Part shown: piece by piece, positions 21,301-29,600 of the stretch
How positions within the stretch are numbered: the stretch's first letter is position 1
How the letters are laid out: each line of letters begins with the position of its first letter
NCBI RefSeq assembly: GCF_028640845.1
Contig: NC_080539.1
Location: forward strand, 372,256,233 to 372,320,232
Origin: Ahaetulla prasina
Taxonomy: Eukaryota > Chordata > Lepidosauria > Squamata > Colubridae
DNA length: 64,000 nucleotides
Direction of reading: 5' to 3'
Notes under the pieces: model-generated
What the model was told of the DNA's origin: nothing
The model's input: only the letters and a program-made list of their open reading frames with translations
Databases searched by the model: none
Made by a program: the position numbers and the translations under genes

Positions 21301-22847
21301 GAGGTTTTTCCCAGCACTGGCTGCTGGGTTCACCATATAGTAAAGAGCTGTTGTCACTATCCTGGTCTCCTGCCTCGTTATTGCCCGAATCCAACACTAT
21401 ATTCTATTTTATTTTCTATCCTATCCTAACCTATCCTATCCTATCCTATCCTATCCTATCCTATCCTATCCTATCCTATCCTATCCTATCCTATCCTATC
21501 CTATTTTATATTCTACACTACTCTACTCTATTCTTAGCTTGAACTTCTGAGCTGAACTTCTCTTTTTTTATTATTTTTATTAAAACAATACAATAATTTC
21601 TATTATTACTTTTTTGCAACAGAGGTAGCCCTTGACTAACGGGTAAAATTGGGACCATGATTTCTGTTGCTACGCAAGGCAGTTTAGTGAGCCACACCTC
21701 ATTTTATGACCTTTTTTTGCCATGGTTGTTAAGTGAATCATGCAACCATTAAGCGAATCTGGCTTTCCCCATTGATTTTGCTTGTTGGAAGCTGGCTGGG
21801 AAGATCACATATGACGATCATGTGACCCTGGGACATTGCAAGAGTCATGCAGGCAGCCCTTGACCTACAACACTTCATATGGTAACCATTTGAAGTTAAA
21901 CGGTACTGAAAAAAGTGACTTAGTGACCATTTGTCACACTTGTAACCATTGCATTATCCCCATGGTCACATAATCAAAATTCCGACACTGTATTAATGAC
22001 GGTTGCACGTGATCTCCATTTGTGACCTTCTAACAGGGGGTGAAAATGTTGTGACCCAGGCCCAAGTAGGTAGTAATAAACTGAGTCCATGGAAAAACAA
22101 ACAAACTTTATTCGAACAGCTGGGAATTACTTCATTCCCAGCGTCGTTCAACTCAAAGTAAAATAAATGCCTCCCAACACAAATTCCTCAGTTCTCTCGC
22201 AAACCTTGGTCCAATTAAGCAAACTGCCAAAGGCCCTTTCTGGCAAACATAGAGAAGCCACAAAAACAAAGACGTAGACAAAGCAGAAAATGCAGCTATG
22301 GCAAAACTGAAACACTGGTGCTGGTCTGTTTTAAGCCTTATGGGAGGGGCCAATCATCTCTTGGCCTTACTCCTGAGTCGTCCTCTCTGCTTGAGCTGCT
22401 CTTGCCTTCTGGCAGCTCTTCTCCTGCGTGCATTAGGAACAGGCTCCTCCTGTTCCTCTGCCTCACTACTATCACTCTCTGGAGGCTCTGGAGTCCGCAC
22501 CTCACTTCCCGATGGCCCTGGTCTCACCTCAGCCTCATTGCTGTCCGATTCCGTTGCCAGCTCTGTAGGCTGCTGACGGACCACAACACTAAACCAGTCA
22601 TAAAAGTCACGTTTTTCAGTGCCACTGTAACTTAAAACAATCACTAAAATGGTTGTAAGTCAAGGACTACCTGTATTTTTCTTTGCTTCCCCAGACCAAC
22701 CCTATCCAGCAGACTTCCTTTACCCTCACTGGAATCCGTTCTGGCGTAACCTACCACATCCAAGTAGCCGCGAAAGACTTCCTGGACAATGGGGAATACA
22801 GCGCCTGGAGTCTTCCGGCCTCTGGGGCATCCTGGGAGCCAAAGTAA
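11247..22847 (+). CDS. EBI3: EBI3: IL-27/IL-35 beta subunit, with extra Ig-like domain
   Basis: Six coding exons: 11247-11316, 12800-13042, 14282-14396, 15134-15306, 16350-16513 and 22695-22847. All have GT/AG borders and consistent phases (1,1,2,1,0), giving 305 residues. EBI3 is a secreted soluble receptor-like protein that pairs with p28 (IL-27) or p35 (IL-35). Residues 1-19 are a signal peptide. About 24-104 is an Ig-like domain ([22 protein letters not shown]). About 105-200 is fibronectin domain 1, with the two class I cytokine-receptor Cys pairs. About 200-305 is domain 2, ending in a degenerate WSXWS site (EYSAWS). The segments PYILNVTAV and [12 protein letters not shown] align with human EBI3. 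Human EBI3 has only the two fibronectin domains. YJU2 follows on the same strand, as in human. Confidence 0.93.
11717..12540. repeat. (GA)n, (GATA)n and (GATG)n arrays with triplicated flank
   Basis: Long GATA arrays at 11850-12180 and 12289-12450, the latter with a (GATG)n core. A non-GATA segment (ggcaggcaggcagacaatat...) occurs three times, at 11741, 12181 and 12451, so whole blocks were duplicated in tandem (about 440 and 270 bp). It lies in EBI3 intron 1. The Ile/Tyr/Leu/Ser frames on the minus strand are repeat products. Confidence 0.93.
12800..13042 (+). CDS. EBI3: EBI3 coding exon 2 (Ig-like domain)
   Basis: 243 bp, phase 1 on both sides, 81 codons without a stop. It encodes VVLTCPVP, a core Trp in VAWKTH, then [19 protein letters not shown], the standard Cys-Trp-Tyr-x-Cys pattern of an Ig fold. 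Acceptor CAATAG, donor GCT|GTGAGT. The following exon starts so that the junction reads YPPEKP, as in IL-11R alpha-type receptors where an Ig domain precedes the cytokine-binding module. Confidence 0.9.
13090..13628. repeat. Polypyrimidine (CCTT)n-rich tract
   Basis: About 540 bp of almost pure pyrimidine on the + strand in EBI3 intron 2. Long Ser/Pro/Leu/Phe frames (and Lys/Glu/Arg/Gly on the other strand) are by-products. Confidence 0.95.
13709..13986. mobile_element. hAT-like MITE (CAGWGGTGGGTTTC type)
   Basis: 13717-13978 starts CAGAGTGGGTTTC and ends GAAACCCACCACTG. The flanking 8-mers CTGCACAT and CTGCATAG match at 6 of 8. It carries the gaaccggtagt phrases typical of this squamate group. 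A half copy of the foldback MITE lies just before it (13640-13710). Confidence 0.7.
14025..14228 (+). repeat. FB-family MITE fragment (3' half)
   Basis: Contains gcaaagtc, cttaacaactgc, gtaaaatggg and the terminal ggactacctgta phrase. The 5' half is missing. Confidence 0.65.
14282..14396 (+). CDS. EBI3: EBI3 coding exon 3 (fibronectin domain 1, first part)
   Basis: 115 bp after a TTTGCAG acceptor, ending in phase 2 at TACAG|GTAAAG. It encodes [20 protein letters not shown] plus the Trp of the first conserved Cys-Cys-Trp motif of class I cytokine receptors. It corresponds to human RVQCRASRYPIAVDCSW. Confidence 0.93.
14842..14994. mobile_element. hAT-like MITE nested in an older MITE, perfect target duplication
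   Basis: 14850-14986 (137 bp) has perfect 13-bp inverted ends (CAGTGGTGGGATT and AATCCCACCACTG). It is flanked by identical 8-mers GATTCAAC. The flanks themselves (cagtggtgcgattcaac, then ctgtgtaacaaccggtt) belong to a related, older MITE of the kind also seen at 38145. Confidence 0.88.
15134..15306 (+). CDS. EBI3: EBI3 coding exon 4 (fibronectin domain 1, second part)
   Basis: 173 bp, phase 2 to phase 1. It encodes the second Cys pair (HQCKQ, HRCSLTV) and [18 protein letters not shown], closely matching human VQLFSMAPYVLNVTAV. The donor GTGAGTTTGCAA runs directly into a hAT-like MITE, whose target duplication is made of intron bases 5-12. Confidence 0.93.
15311..15937. mobile_element. hAT-like MITE just after the EBI3 exon 4 donor
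   Basis: 15319-15929 (611 bp) starts CAGCGGTGAAATG. It is flanked by identical 8-mers GTTTGCAA (15311-15318 and 15930-15937). The interior is a string of aaaagcatttttt palindromes. It begins 12 nt after the last base of EBI3 exon 4. Confidence 0.88.
16140..16312. repeat. MITE-like fragment in EBI3 intron 4
   Basis: Shares the phrases gccgaaaacc, gccagctggtc and tttccgg(g/t)gct with a fragment at 37790-37900. The ends are unclear. Confidence 0.45.
16350..16513 (+). CDS. EBI3: EBI3 coding exon 5 (fibronectin domain 2, first part)
   Basis: 164 bp after TCTTAG, phase 1 to phase 0, ending AAAACG|GTGAGT. It encodes [14 protein letters not shown] and [17 protein letters not shown], aligning with human KPDPPEGVRLSP and LQVQWEPPGSWPFPEIF. 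Confidence 0.93.
16540..16885 (+). repeat. CR1 3' tail and (ATTCT)n pentanucleotide array
   Basis: The CR1 tail phrase ggtttcctgcc...aggtcccttccaact (16540-16603, diverged) runs into a compound ATTCT/CCAGT/CTATC/CTGTT array. The array continues at 21397 after the Gypsy element. Confidence 0.88.
16886..17063 (+). repeat. Gypsy 5' LTR
   Basis: 178 bp from TGTAATG to CCAACA, with an inverted CCAAT motif (16931-16936) and TATATAAA (16958-16965). Confidence 0.93.
17163..18067 (+). pseudogene. Gypsy gag, several frame breaks
   Basis: Gag-like pieces appear in different frames: an N-terminal piece from ATG at 17163, a middle piece (17399-17886) and a last piece (17856-18065). A nucleocapsid-type CCHC zinc knuckle (ATCRRC...GHLAQVC) is visible but straddles a frame change near 17880. 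The breaks look like small indels. No complete Gag can be made from this copy. Confidence 0.8.
18069..21167 (+). CDS. Gypsy Pol: protease remnant, RT, RNase H, integrase
   Basis: An open frame of 1032 codons. It starts inside the protease, whose active-site region (VDT at residues 7-9) is disrupted by a frame change just afterwards, so no ATG is assigned. Reverse transcriptase: KLDLAQAY near residue 225 and YFDD at 287-290. RNase H: CDAS (Asp436), DKEAL (Glu478), TDHRPL (Asp503). Integrase: His-His-Cys-Cys zinc region at 654-690, then the catalytic triad Asp718 (HIDF), Asp782 (SDNGPQF) and Glu808 (NGLAERF). The catalytic residues of RT and integrase all look intact, unlike gag. It resembles the K02A2.6-like Pol proteins commonly annotated in squamates. 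Confidence 0.93.
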   Translation: MPCRLEVDTAHRSRSCPGTLVRALPAFAKRKLQPQKLKVQDYQGNRIPVRGVTSVHVEYGQYKKTLPITIVDGTLPSLLGLDWFRALGMGVTGIFRNEVDLKDALVKEFGDVFRDCLGKYTGTPISFNLDPQVAPIRLKARRVPFTLKPRIDRELDKLVNQGILVPVDHAKWETPIVTPVKPDGSVRICADYKATLNKALQKSAYPVPVVQHLLHSMGQGQVFAKLDLAQAYQQLPVDSSTAEAQTIVIHRGAFKCTRLQFGVSVAPGLFQNLMERLLQGLPGVVPYFDDVLVSAENLEELGVRLRKVLGIFRSASLTVKLNKCQIGVESVEFLGYRIDREGIHPTESKVRAIRKAPVPKTKTELQAFLGLVNFYAVFLRNKATVAEPLHKLLAKSAAWSWGKAEARAFEGVKNLLTSDSLLIQYNGTLPLVLSCDASPYGVGAVLSHRLPNGTEAPIAYYSRTMSSTERNYSQLDKEALAIVSGVKKFHEYVFGRDFEIITDHRPLLGLLAGDRPTPVALSPRLTRWTIFLAAYSYKLLHRPGKELGHADALSRCPLPETIEDPTPGIPVLLIDSLDSGPVTSKEVARASYKDITIRTVIGWVQRGWPAAPGERFKEFVKKRGELSAQGGCLLWGDRVVIPEKLRKKVLDLLHEGHPGIVRMKGLARSYVWWPLMDSEIAERVGKCQACQESRPLPPTAPIQEWERPQSPWSRIHIDFAGPFHGQTFLVVVDAYSKWLEIILMRSMTAEAVISVLRHLFVTHRLPDTLVSDNGPQFTATQFEGYLAEEGIRHVLSAPFHPATNGLAERFVRSAKEALSRIKPGDWQTKIDTYLAVQHRTPCVTTGRSPAELLMGRKLRCPLDRLNPNYTPDGYKGAHGKTREMAIGDLVWAHNYSEGPTWLAGKVLEITGPKSYLVEIEDGRVWKRHIDQIRKRITDNTDPDYSMYEYTADSNPEQTRDLSEFQEVQRRQPVPPENSRDDSANNPGPDGLEEELRGTNSPSGQLDSLPENALRRSERVRRRPVYLRDYVDK
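21219..21396 (+). repeat. Gypsy 3' LTR
   Basis: 178 bp, reading the same as the 5' LTR at every position I compared. It is preceded by a purine-rich tract and followed by the duplication CTATA. Confidence 0.93.
21397..21535. repeat. (CTATC)n pentanucleotide array, continuation
   Basis: Continuation of the array interrupted at 16885. About 18 CTATC units follow the Gypsy element. Confidence 0.92.
21617..22046. repeat. Two FB-family MITE fragments, opposite orientations
   Basis: The first (to about 21850) is antisense, with cttaagtg/aatctggctttcccc phrases. The second (21851-22046) is sense. A terminal piece (22594-22675) continues after the LTR at 22047-22588. Confidence 0.65.
22047..22588 (-). 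mobile_element. Solo LTR, family A
   Basis: Bounded by TGTTGTGACC and ACAACA, and homologous to LTRs at 36497, 38248 and 49729. On the minus strand a frame stays open from the LTR start through QQPTEL, an acidic Ser/Glu segment and [13 protein letters not shown]. No clear 5-bp duplication is visible (GAAAA and CTAAA), so this copy is older or rearranged. It lies in EBI3 intron 5. Confidence 0.82.
22695..22847 (+). CDS. EBI3: EBI3 coding exon 6 (fibronectin domain 2 end, stop)
   Basis: 153 bp after a CCCCAG acceptor, phase 0, ending in TAA at 22845-22847. It encodes [40 protein letters not shown] and a short tail WEPK. It matches human VQVAAQDLTDYGELSDWSLPA. The WSXWS box is degenerate, as in human EBI3. 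Confidence 0.94.
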   Translation, partial: TNPIQQTSFTLTGIRSGVTYHIQVAAKDFLDNGEYSAWSLPASGASWEPK

Positions 22848-22942
22848 GGGCCACAGAGGATGGACTTTGTAATACCTGAAACATGGTTTTTGTAATACTG
22901 CTGCACTGGCTAATTAATTAATGCTTTTTCAATTGTATTGCT

Positions 22943-22948
22943 AATAAA
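22943..22948 (+). promoter_or_regulatory. Candidate EBI3 polyadenylation hexamer AATAAA
   Basis: It lies 96 nt after the EBI3 stop codon. The last A belongs to an inserted SINE block. The unoccupied copy of the 13-bp target duplication (23576-23588) continues as AATAAT, so the insertion created the hexamer. Confidence 0.5.
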
Positions 22949-23303
22949 AGTAAAGGTGAAGGTTCCCTTCGCACATACATGCTAGTCGTTCCCGATTCTA
23001 GGGGGCAGTGCTCATCTCCTTTTCAAAGCCGAAGAGCCAGCGTTGTCCGAAGTCATTTCCATGGTCATGTGGCCGGCATGACTCAATGCCAAAGGCGCAT
23101 GGAACGCTGTTACCTTCCCACGAAAGGTGGTCCCTATTTTTCTACTTGCATTTTTTTACGTGCTTTCGAACTGCTAGATTGGCAGAAGCTGGGACAAGTA
23201 ACGGGAGCTCACCCCGTTATGCAGCACTAGGGATTCGAATCACTGAACTGCCAACCTTTCGATCGACAAGCTCAGCGTCTTAGCCACTGAGCCACCGCAT
23301 CTC
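22948..23303 (-). mobile_element. tRNA-derived SINE, type 1, antisense
   Basis: The minus strand begins with a tRNA-like head containing an A-box-like ggctcagtggctaag and a B-box-like gattcgaatccc. It continues with the body shared with the sense copy at 58774-59120 and ends in ggttcccttcgc on the + strand. Confidence 0.85.
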
Positions 23304-23304
23304 T

Positions 23305-23575
23305 TGTATTTTTTTTTGTTTGTTTACATTTATATCCCGCCCTTCTCCGAAGACTCAGGGCGGCTTACAGTGTATAAGGCAATAGTCTCATTCTATTTGT
23401 ATATTTTTTACAAAGTCAACTTATTGCCCCCCCAACAATCTGGGTCCTCATTTTACCTACCTTATAAAGGGTGGAAGGCTGAGTCAACCTTGGGCCGGGC
23501 TCGAACCTGCAGTAATTGCAGGCTGCTGTGTTCTAATAACAGGCTTCTCTATTGCCTGAGCTATCCCGGCCCCAA
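23305..23575 (-). mobile_element. tRNA-derived SINE, type 2, antisense
   Basis: The minus strand head reads gatagctcagg...ggttcgagccc. The body has gttgactcagcctt and ends in the gggcgggatataaat phrase. Other copies are at 35490, 52094, 54072 and 60212. The two SINEs together are flanked by the direct repeat GTATTGCTAATAA (22935-22947 and 23576-23588). Confidence 0.87.
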
Positions 23576-23589
23576 GTATTGCTAATAAT

Positions 23590-24520
23590 TTCCCATAAAC
23601 CTTAACCTTCAAGCAAAAGCCTCTCTTTCAGCTTCATTTTTAGCTGTTCTCAAGCCTTCGTGAACGAAGGAAATAGTTTTCCTTTGCAAAAGTGTCTTTT
23701 ACTTTCATTCAGAATGCAATGCTCTTTTTCTACGGCTACAGACACACACACGTTATTGGATGCTGTGGTTCTTGTGATTTAACGGAACAGATGGACTATT
23801 TCTAAACCAAGGGGCGGCAATCTTAAACACTCACACTTCAACATTTAGTGGCTGTTCTTAGTTGGTGTAGGAATTTAGCACCCACTCCCCTCCTAGAAGA
23901 ATGAAATATTTTAGAAAATATTTAAAAAGGCAGAATATTATATTTCCCTGGATGAGAAATGGAGAAACATGTTTTAAAGACAAAGCAGCTCCCTGCAACT
24001 TCCTGCCACCCCCCCACCTTTGCTAATGGGCCATCATCTGCATCATAATAGAACCCATCTAGCAACTGAAACTCACCACATGGCACCTGGGAAGATTACA
24101 TCAACCAGCAAGGCTCAGGCAAGCTTGAGGGACAACCTACAATGTTAGCTAAGACTCCCACCCCCTGGGAGTCTGACAACCAATCAGGATACTCTTCCTG
24201 TGCCCCAGAAAGTTCAAAGCTCAGAAAAATCATAAAACCAGGGAGCACACAGGATCTCAGCCCCTTTTCTGTTCAGGAACTCAAGCCATGTGATCCTGAC
24301 CACCATTAAACCATCTTTCCAAGCAGCCTCCATGTTTCCAGTGTCTTTGTCCCCACTTGGAACTGAACCCAGATGGATATTTCTTCCAACATTGGCATTC
24401 AAAAATTCAAGTTATAACAAAAGATTTCATAAGCCATTTGGGATAACTGGTTTGGAAAGGCAATCTATACATCTTACAAGATAAAACATAAATAAACTCA
24501 GCAACTTCCTGGGAGGATGG
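23590..24520. other. EBI3-YJU2 intergenic stretch, one LTR-like segment
   Basis: Mostly unassigned. 23880-24010 is the inverse of the repeat at 10690-10899. 24067-24395 has an LTR-like character: a CCAAT motif (24180), an A/T-rich cataaaac box, then ccattaaacc. No paired copy or target duplication was found. No exon encoding the YJU2 N terminus was seen. Confidence 0.35.
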
Positions 24521-24540
24521 AAGAAAGCTCTGAGCATGGA

Positions 24541-24674
<134 letters not shown>

Positions 24675-24860
24675 TAATTATTTCTTGGAAATAATCGGTT
24701 GGGGGCCTGGGAAGGTGGGGTTGGGATGGGTGGCGGCCTACCTCGCAGGGTTGTTGTAAAGAGGCCCGATTATACGAGGGAGAACGGAGTGGATTCATCA
24801 GCCATTTATTTAAGGATCTGCTGGGATCCACTGGGATCTTGGGCCTGCCTAGGCTCTTGA

Positions 24861-26540
24861 TATTAATAAATGATCAGTTATTTCTTTTTTATTTCCAATT
24901 TTTTAAAATTGAAAATTGGGAGTTAATATGTGTTTTTGTCTTTGATTTTTTTCATTTAATGTTTTTGTCTAGTTTTATTTTGGCTGTTTGATTTTTTTTT
25001 TCTTTTGGAGCTTGTGTTTTAATCTTTTGAATAAAATAAAATTGAAAGAAAAAAGACCAAAAAAAAGTAATTTCAATTACCAGTATATTTATTTTTGGGC
25101 GTTCTAGAAATACTACCTTCTAGATTTCAATCCATCTAAGGTTGATATTAAGGCTGTAGATATTAATAAATGATCAGTTATTTCTTTTTTATTTCCAGTT
25201 TTTTAAAATTGAAAATTGGGAGTTAATATGTGTTTTTGTCTTTTTTTAATTCACTATTTTAATGTTTTTGTCTAGTTTTGTTTTGGGTGTTTGATTTTTT
25301 TTTCTTTTGGAATTTGTGTTTTAATCTTTTGAATAAAGTAAAATTGAAAGGGAAAAAAAGACCAAAAGGCTGTAGATATTAATAAATGATCAGTTATTTC
25401 TTTTTTTTTTGGTCTCTTCCCCCCCCCCCCCCAATTTTTTTCAATTGAAAATTGGGAGTTAATATGTGCTTTTGTCTTTGTTTTTTTTTACTTCACTATT
25501 TTAATGTTTTTGTCTAGTTTTGGCTGTTTGATTTTTTTTTTCTTTTGGAGCTTGTGTTTTAATCTTTTGAATAAAATAAAATTGAAAGAAAAAAGACAAA
25601 AAAAAGTAATTTCAATTACCAGTATATTTATTTTTGGGCGTTCTAGAAATACTACCTTCTAGATTTCAATCCATCTACGGTTGATATTAAGGCTATAGAT
25701 ATTAATAAATGATCAGTTATTTCTTTTTTTGTCTCTTTTTTCCCCCCAATTTTTTTCAATTGAAAATTGGGAGTTAATATGTGTTTTTGTCTTTTTTTAA
25801 TTCACTATTTTAATGTTTTTGTCTAGTTTTGTTTTGGGTGTTTGATTTTTTTTTCTTTTGGAATTTGTGTTTTAATCTTTTGAATAAAGTAAAATTGAAA
25901 GGGAAAAAAAGACCAAAAGGCTGTAGATATTAATAAATGATCAGTTATTTCTTTTTTTTTTGGTCTCTTCCCCCCCCCCCCCCAATTTTTTTCAATTGAA
26001 AATTGGGAGTTAATATGTGCTTTTGTCTTTGTTTTTTTTTACTTCACTATTTTAATGTTTTTGTCTAGTTTTGGCTGTTTGATTTTTTTTTTCTTTTGGA
26101 GCTTGTGTTTTAATCTTTTGAATAAAATAAAATTGAAAGAAAAAAGACAAAAAAAAGTAATTTCAATTACCAGTATATTTATTTTTGGGCGTTCTAGAAA
26201 TACTACCTTCTAGATTTCAATCCATCTACGGTTGATATTAAGGCTATAGATATTAATAAATGATCAGTTATTTCTTTTTTTGTCTCTTTTTTCCCCCCAA
26301 TTTTTTTCAATTGAAAATTGGGAGTTAATATGTGTTTTTGTCTTTGGTTTTTTTTTTAATTCACTATTTTAATGTTTTTGTCTAGTTTTGGCTGTTTGAT
26401 TTTTCTTTTTCTTTTGGAGCTTGTGTTTTAATCTTTTGAGTAAAATAAAATTGAAAGGGGAAAAAAGACAAAAAAAAAGTAATTTCAATTATATTTTTTA
26501 TTGTTGGGCGTTCTAGAAATACTACCCTCCAGATTTCGAT
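24861..26540. repeat. Tandem array carrying copies of the YJU2 exon 2 acceptor
   Basis: Six subunits start with tattaataaatgatcag at 24861, 25161, 25377, 25700, 25928 and 26251. Long (about 300-323 bp) and short (216-228 bp) subunits alternate. Three long ones carry a decayed copy of the YJU2 intron 1 acceptor plus at least 33 nt of exon 2 (starting 25108, 25647, 26198). The last runs into the real exon (26517). Each decoy frame ends at TGA after 21 codons. Most units also contain AATAAA. Confidence 0.9.
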
Positions 26541-26617
26541 CCATCTAAAATCCCTAAGCTTAAACTTCCAAAGGACAGGCAATATGTGGTCCGGCTTATG
26601 GCTCCCTTTAACATGCG
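26517..26617 (+). CDS. YJU2: YJU2 coding exon 2
   Basis: 101 bp after TTCTAG, starting in phase 0 with KYYPPDFDP and ending ACATGCG|GTAAGA in phase 2. A second AG at 26531-26532 would remove KYYPPD. The upstream acceptor is chosen because KYYPPD is conserved in human YJU2. Confidence 0.93.
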
Positions 26618-29600
26618 GTAAGAGATGTTTAAATTCTATTTCTCTTGGGAATATTCAATTTCTGAAATGAATTAAATGTATGGTGATACATTTAATTATT
26701 ATTTCTTGGAAATGATTATTTTTCATTATTAATTAATTAATAATAATAATAATTAATTATTTTTAATCAATAAATAATAATAATTAATTATTTCTTGGAA
26801 ATAATACTGGACAAACTTGGAACATCTGCCAATACTGGGGGGAAAAAGGCCATAAGGATGAAAAAAATGTTAATTGTTTATGCTTAACATTGCTTTACAA
26901 AGGAAAATTCAAGAGCAAAACCAAGGAAATTATATTCATATTCCAGGCTGGCTAGGGAGTTCTGGGAGTTGAAGTCTACCCATCTTAGTAAAAAAGTTTT
27001 ATTTCCATTTTCCAACAACCTATTCAATATACAGTCTCTTATTCAACATTAGTCATTAACTTTCATTTGTTACTTATTCGGACCTGCCCAGCTACCACTT
27101 CCTTCCTTAACACAACCTTTCCTCCTCCCTTCTCTACTTTCTTCTACTTTCTTCATCCTTCCTCTCCTTCGCTTTTCTACATCCTCTCCTCCTTCCCTAC
27201 TCTTCTCTTCCACCCTTTCTAACCCTCTCTCTTTCCCCTCTCTTCTTCCCCTCCTTTCCCCCTTTTCTACCTCTCTCTTTCCTACCTACTTTCTTCCTTC
27301 ACTCTCTCCTCTCCCTTTCCATTCCCTTCTGAAATGGCAGCTGAGCAGCCCCGATTTCATTTCATTTCATATTATTTTTATTTCTTAATTACATATCTTC
27401 AATCATTCCTTTACATTGATCCTTCATCTCCCCCCCTCCCCTCCCTCCCCTCCTCCCCTCCCTCCCCCCGAGACTTCCCAGAACAAAGTACAGGGTATAA
27501 GATTAACAATCATAAATTAAAATACAACATAAATCATAATCCATAGTCACTCCTCTCTCTAAGACCTTAACTCCCCTTCCAGAAACAAAAAAGTACATTC
27601 TTCTTCCAGTCCATTATATATCAGTCCATTCCACTCCTAAAATCTTCAGAATCTTGCAATTAAATTTCCAGTTCATCAATAAAATAGTTTTTAATATCCA
27701 ATCTTCATCAATTAACACCAAATATATATATATAAGTCCACCCATCTTAAAGCTACCAAGGTTGGAAATATTGCAATAAAAGAATGTTGCTGATACCTGG
27801 ACCCCAGAGTTAAAACTGCTGCCTGATAGCAAGTAAACATATTGACCTGGTTTGCACATCGTGCTAAAGCCATGATACTTCTTGAACCCAGCTATTGTTG
27901 AATCTGATTCTTAAAGCTCTTTGACCCACGAGATAGCTGGCTTCTACGGAAAACCAGCCATTGTGGTTAGTTCGTATTTTTGAATCGATGTGTAAATCAT
28001 GATTGTTTTAACCATGAGTGTATGACATGCAGACACATAGTCACCATGAGTGGCTGTTTCAGCTTTTCTTTTAGCATTCTGTCTACAGGGTAGTCCTTGA
28101 CTTAACAACAGTTCATTTAGTAAATGTTTGAAGTTACAACGAAACCCCAAAAAAGTGACTTATGACTGTTTTGCACACGTCAATTGCAGCTGTGGTCATG
28201 TGATAAAAATTCCGATACTTAGCAACTGACTCATATTTATGACGGTCGCAGTGTCCCGAGCTCACGTGATCTCCTTTTGGGACTTTCTGACAAGCAAAGT
28301 CAATGGGGAAACCAGATTCCCTTAACAACCGTGTTATTAGCATAACTGCAGTGATTCACTTAGCGACTGGCCACAAAAGTAAAATGGGGCAAAGCTCACT
28401 TAACAACTCTCTCATTTAGCAGCGTACATTTTGGGCTCAGTTGTGAGTCGTAAGTCAAGAACTACTTGTATTCAAAAAGCAGATTTGAGGTGAAGACACT
28501 TTAAACGGGAAACGATTTTGTAAAAGCTCTTTTTACGGTAGCGATTGTTCCTTTACTCAGCATTACCGGTAATCCTTGACTTGCAACCATTCATTTAGTG
28601 ACTGTTCGAAGTTATAATAGTACGACCATTTTTCACAGAACCGTCCCAGCATCCCCATGTGATCAAAATTTGGATGATTGGCAGCTGGCATGTATTTATG
28701 GCGGTTGCACTGTCTTGGGGTCACGTGATCCCCTTTTGTGACCACCTGACAAGCAAAGTCAATGGGGAAGCCAGATTCACTCCACAACCTTTAACAACGG
28801 AAGTGATTCACTTAACAACCGCAGCAAGGAAGGGTGCAAAATGGGGCAAAAACTCACTTCACAACTGTCTTGCTTACATTACATTGGCATCCTTCAGTCT
28901 CAAAAGACTATGGTATCTGTCGTGTCCCCCTCCCCCTCCGACGACCGGGTCTAGGAAGTCCATATCAAGCGTGGCCACGAAGCCTCTGCAGCTTTGCCAA
29001 ATTCCTTTCAGATTTCTCAGGGCAGACAGGAATCCAAGTTGTGACTTCAGCAAACTAGATGAGACTTTGCTTGACTCAAGGTTGGAATGCCAAAAGCAGG
29101 TCCTTTATATAGGCTGTGGGGTGTGGCTCCATGACTCAGCATTTATCCAGGCCTGCCCCTCCCTTCCTTCTGCTGACGTCGCCTCTCAGATCTCCGGAAG
29201 CGAGGATCCTCCCACTTTGAATTGTTTTCTGCTGTTTGAGAAAGGGAGGGGTCAGAAGGAGTAGGCCTGAGCAATTTTAATCCGTGGCCGACCTCCCCCG
29301 ATGGCTGAGCCAAAGTAACACACGCCTCATGAGTGAGGTTTGTTTGTTCATTCCTGATATCCTGTCCGGGCATGGGGCCAGGGCCGGGGGCTGGAGGCAT
29401 GACAGGCCGTTCATCTTCATTATCAGACTCAGAGTCTGATAGTAGACCCGGGAAAAGACGGGAGGGGCCTGGCTGAGAGGAGGAGTGAGGACGAGGCACA
29501 ACAGTATCATGCTCTGGAAAGACATTCTAACACAGCATCTAATGTGACTAAAAAGGCCAATTCGAGAGTGGCAATCCCTTCCACACTGAGGGCAGATACA

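Larger units (their letters stand above)
16881..21401 (+). mobile_element. Ty3/Gypsy LTR retrotransposon, identical LTRs
   Basis: The element 16886-21396 has 178-bp LTRs (16886-17063 and 21219-21396) that I read as identical. It is flanked by the 5-bp duplication CTATA and sits inside a pentanucleotide array. Each LTR has a TATATAAA box. A primer-binding-site-like TGGCGACGAAGG follows the 5' LTR and a purine tract (21206-21218) precedes the 3' LTR. The internal part has a broken gag and a long pol. It fills most of EBI3 intron 5. Confidence 0.95.

Noticed and set aside
26533..26617. Acceptor at 26531-26532 as the start of YJU2 exon 2
   Set aside because: It would delete KYYPPD, which is contiguous and in frame upstream and conserved in human.
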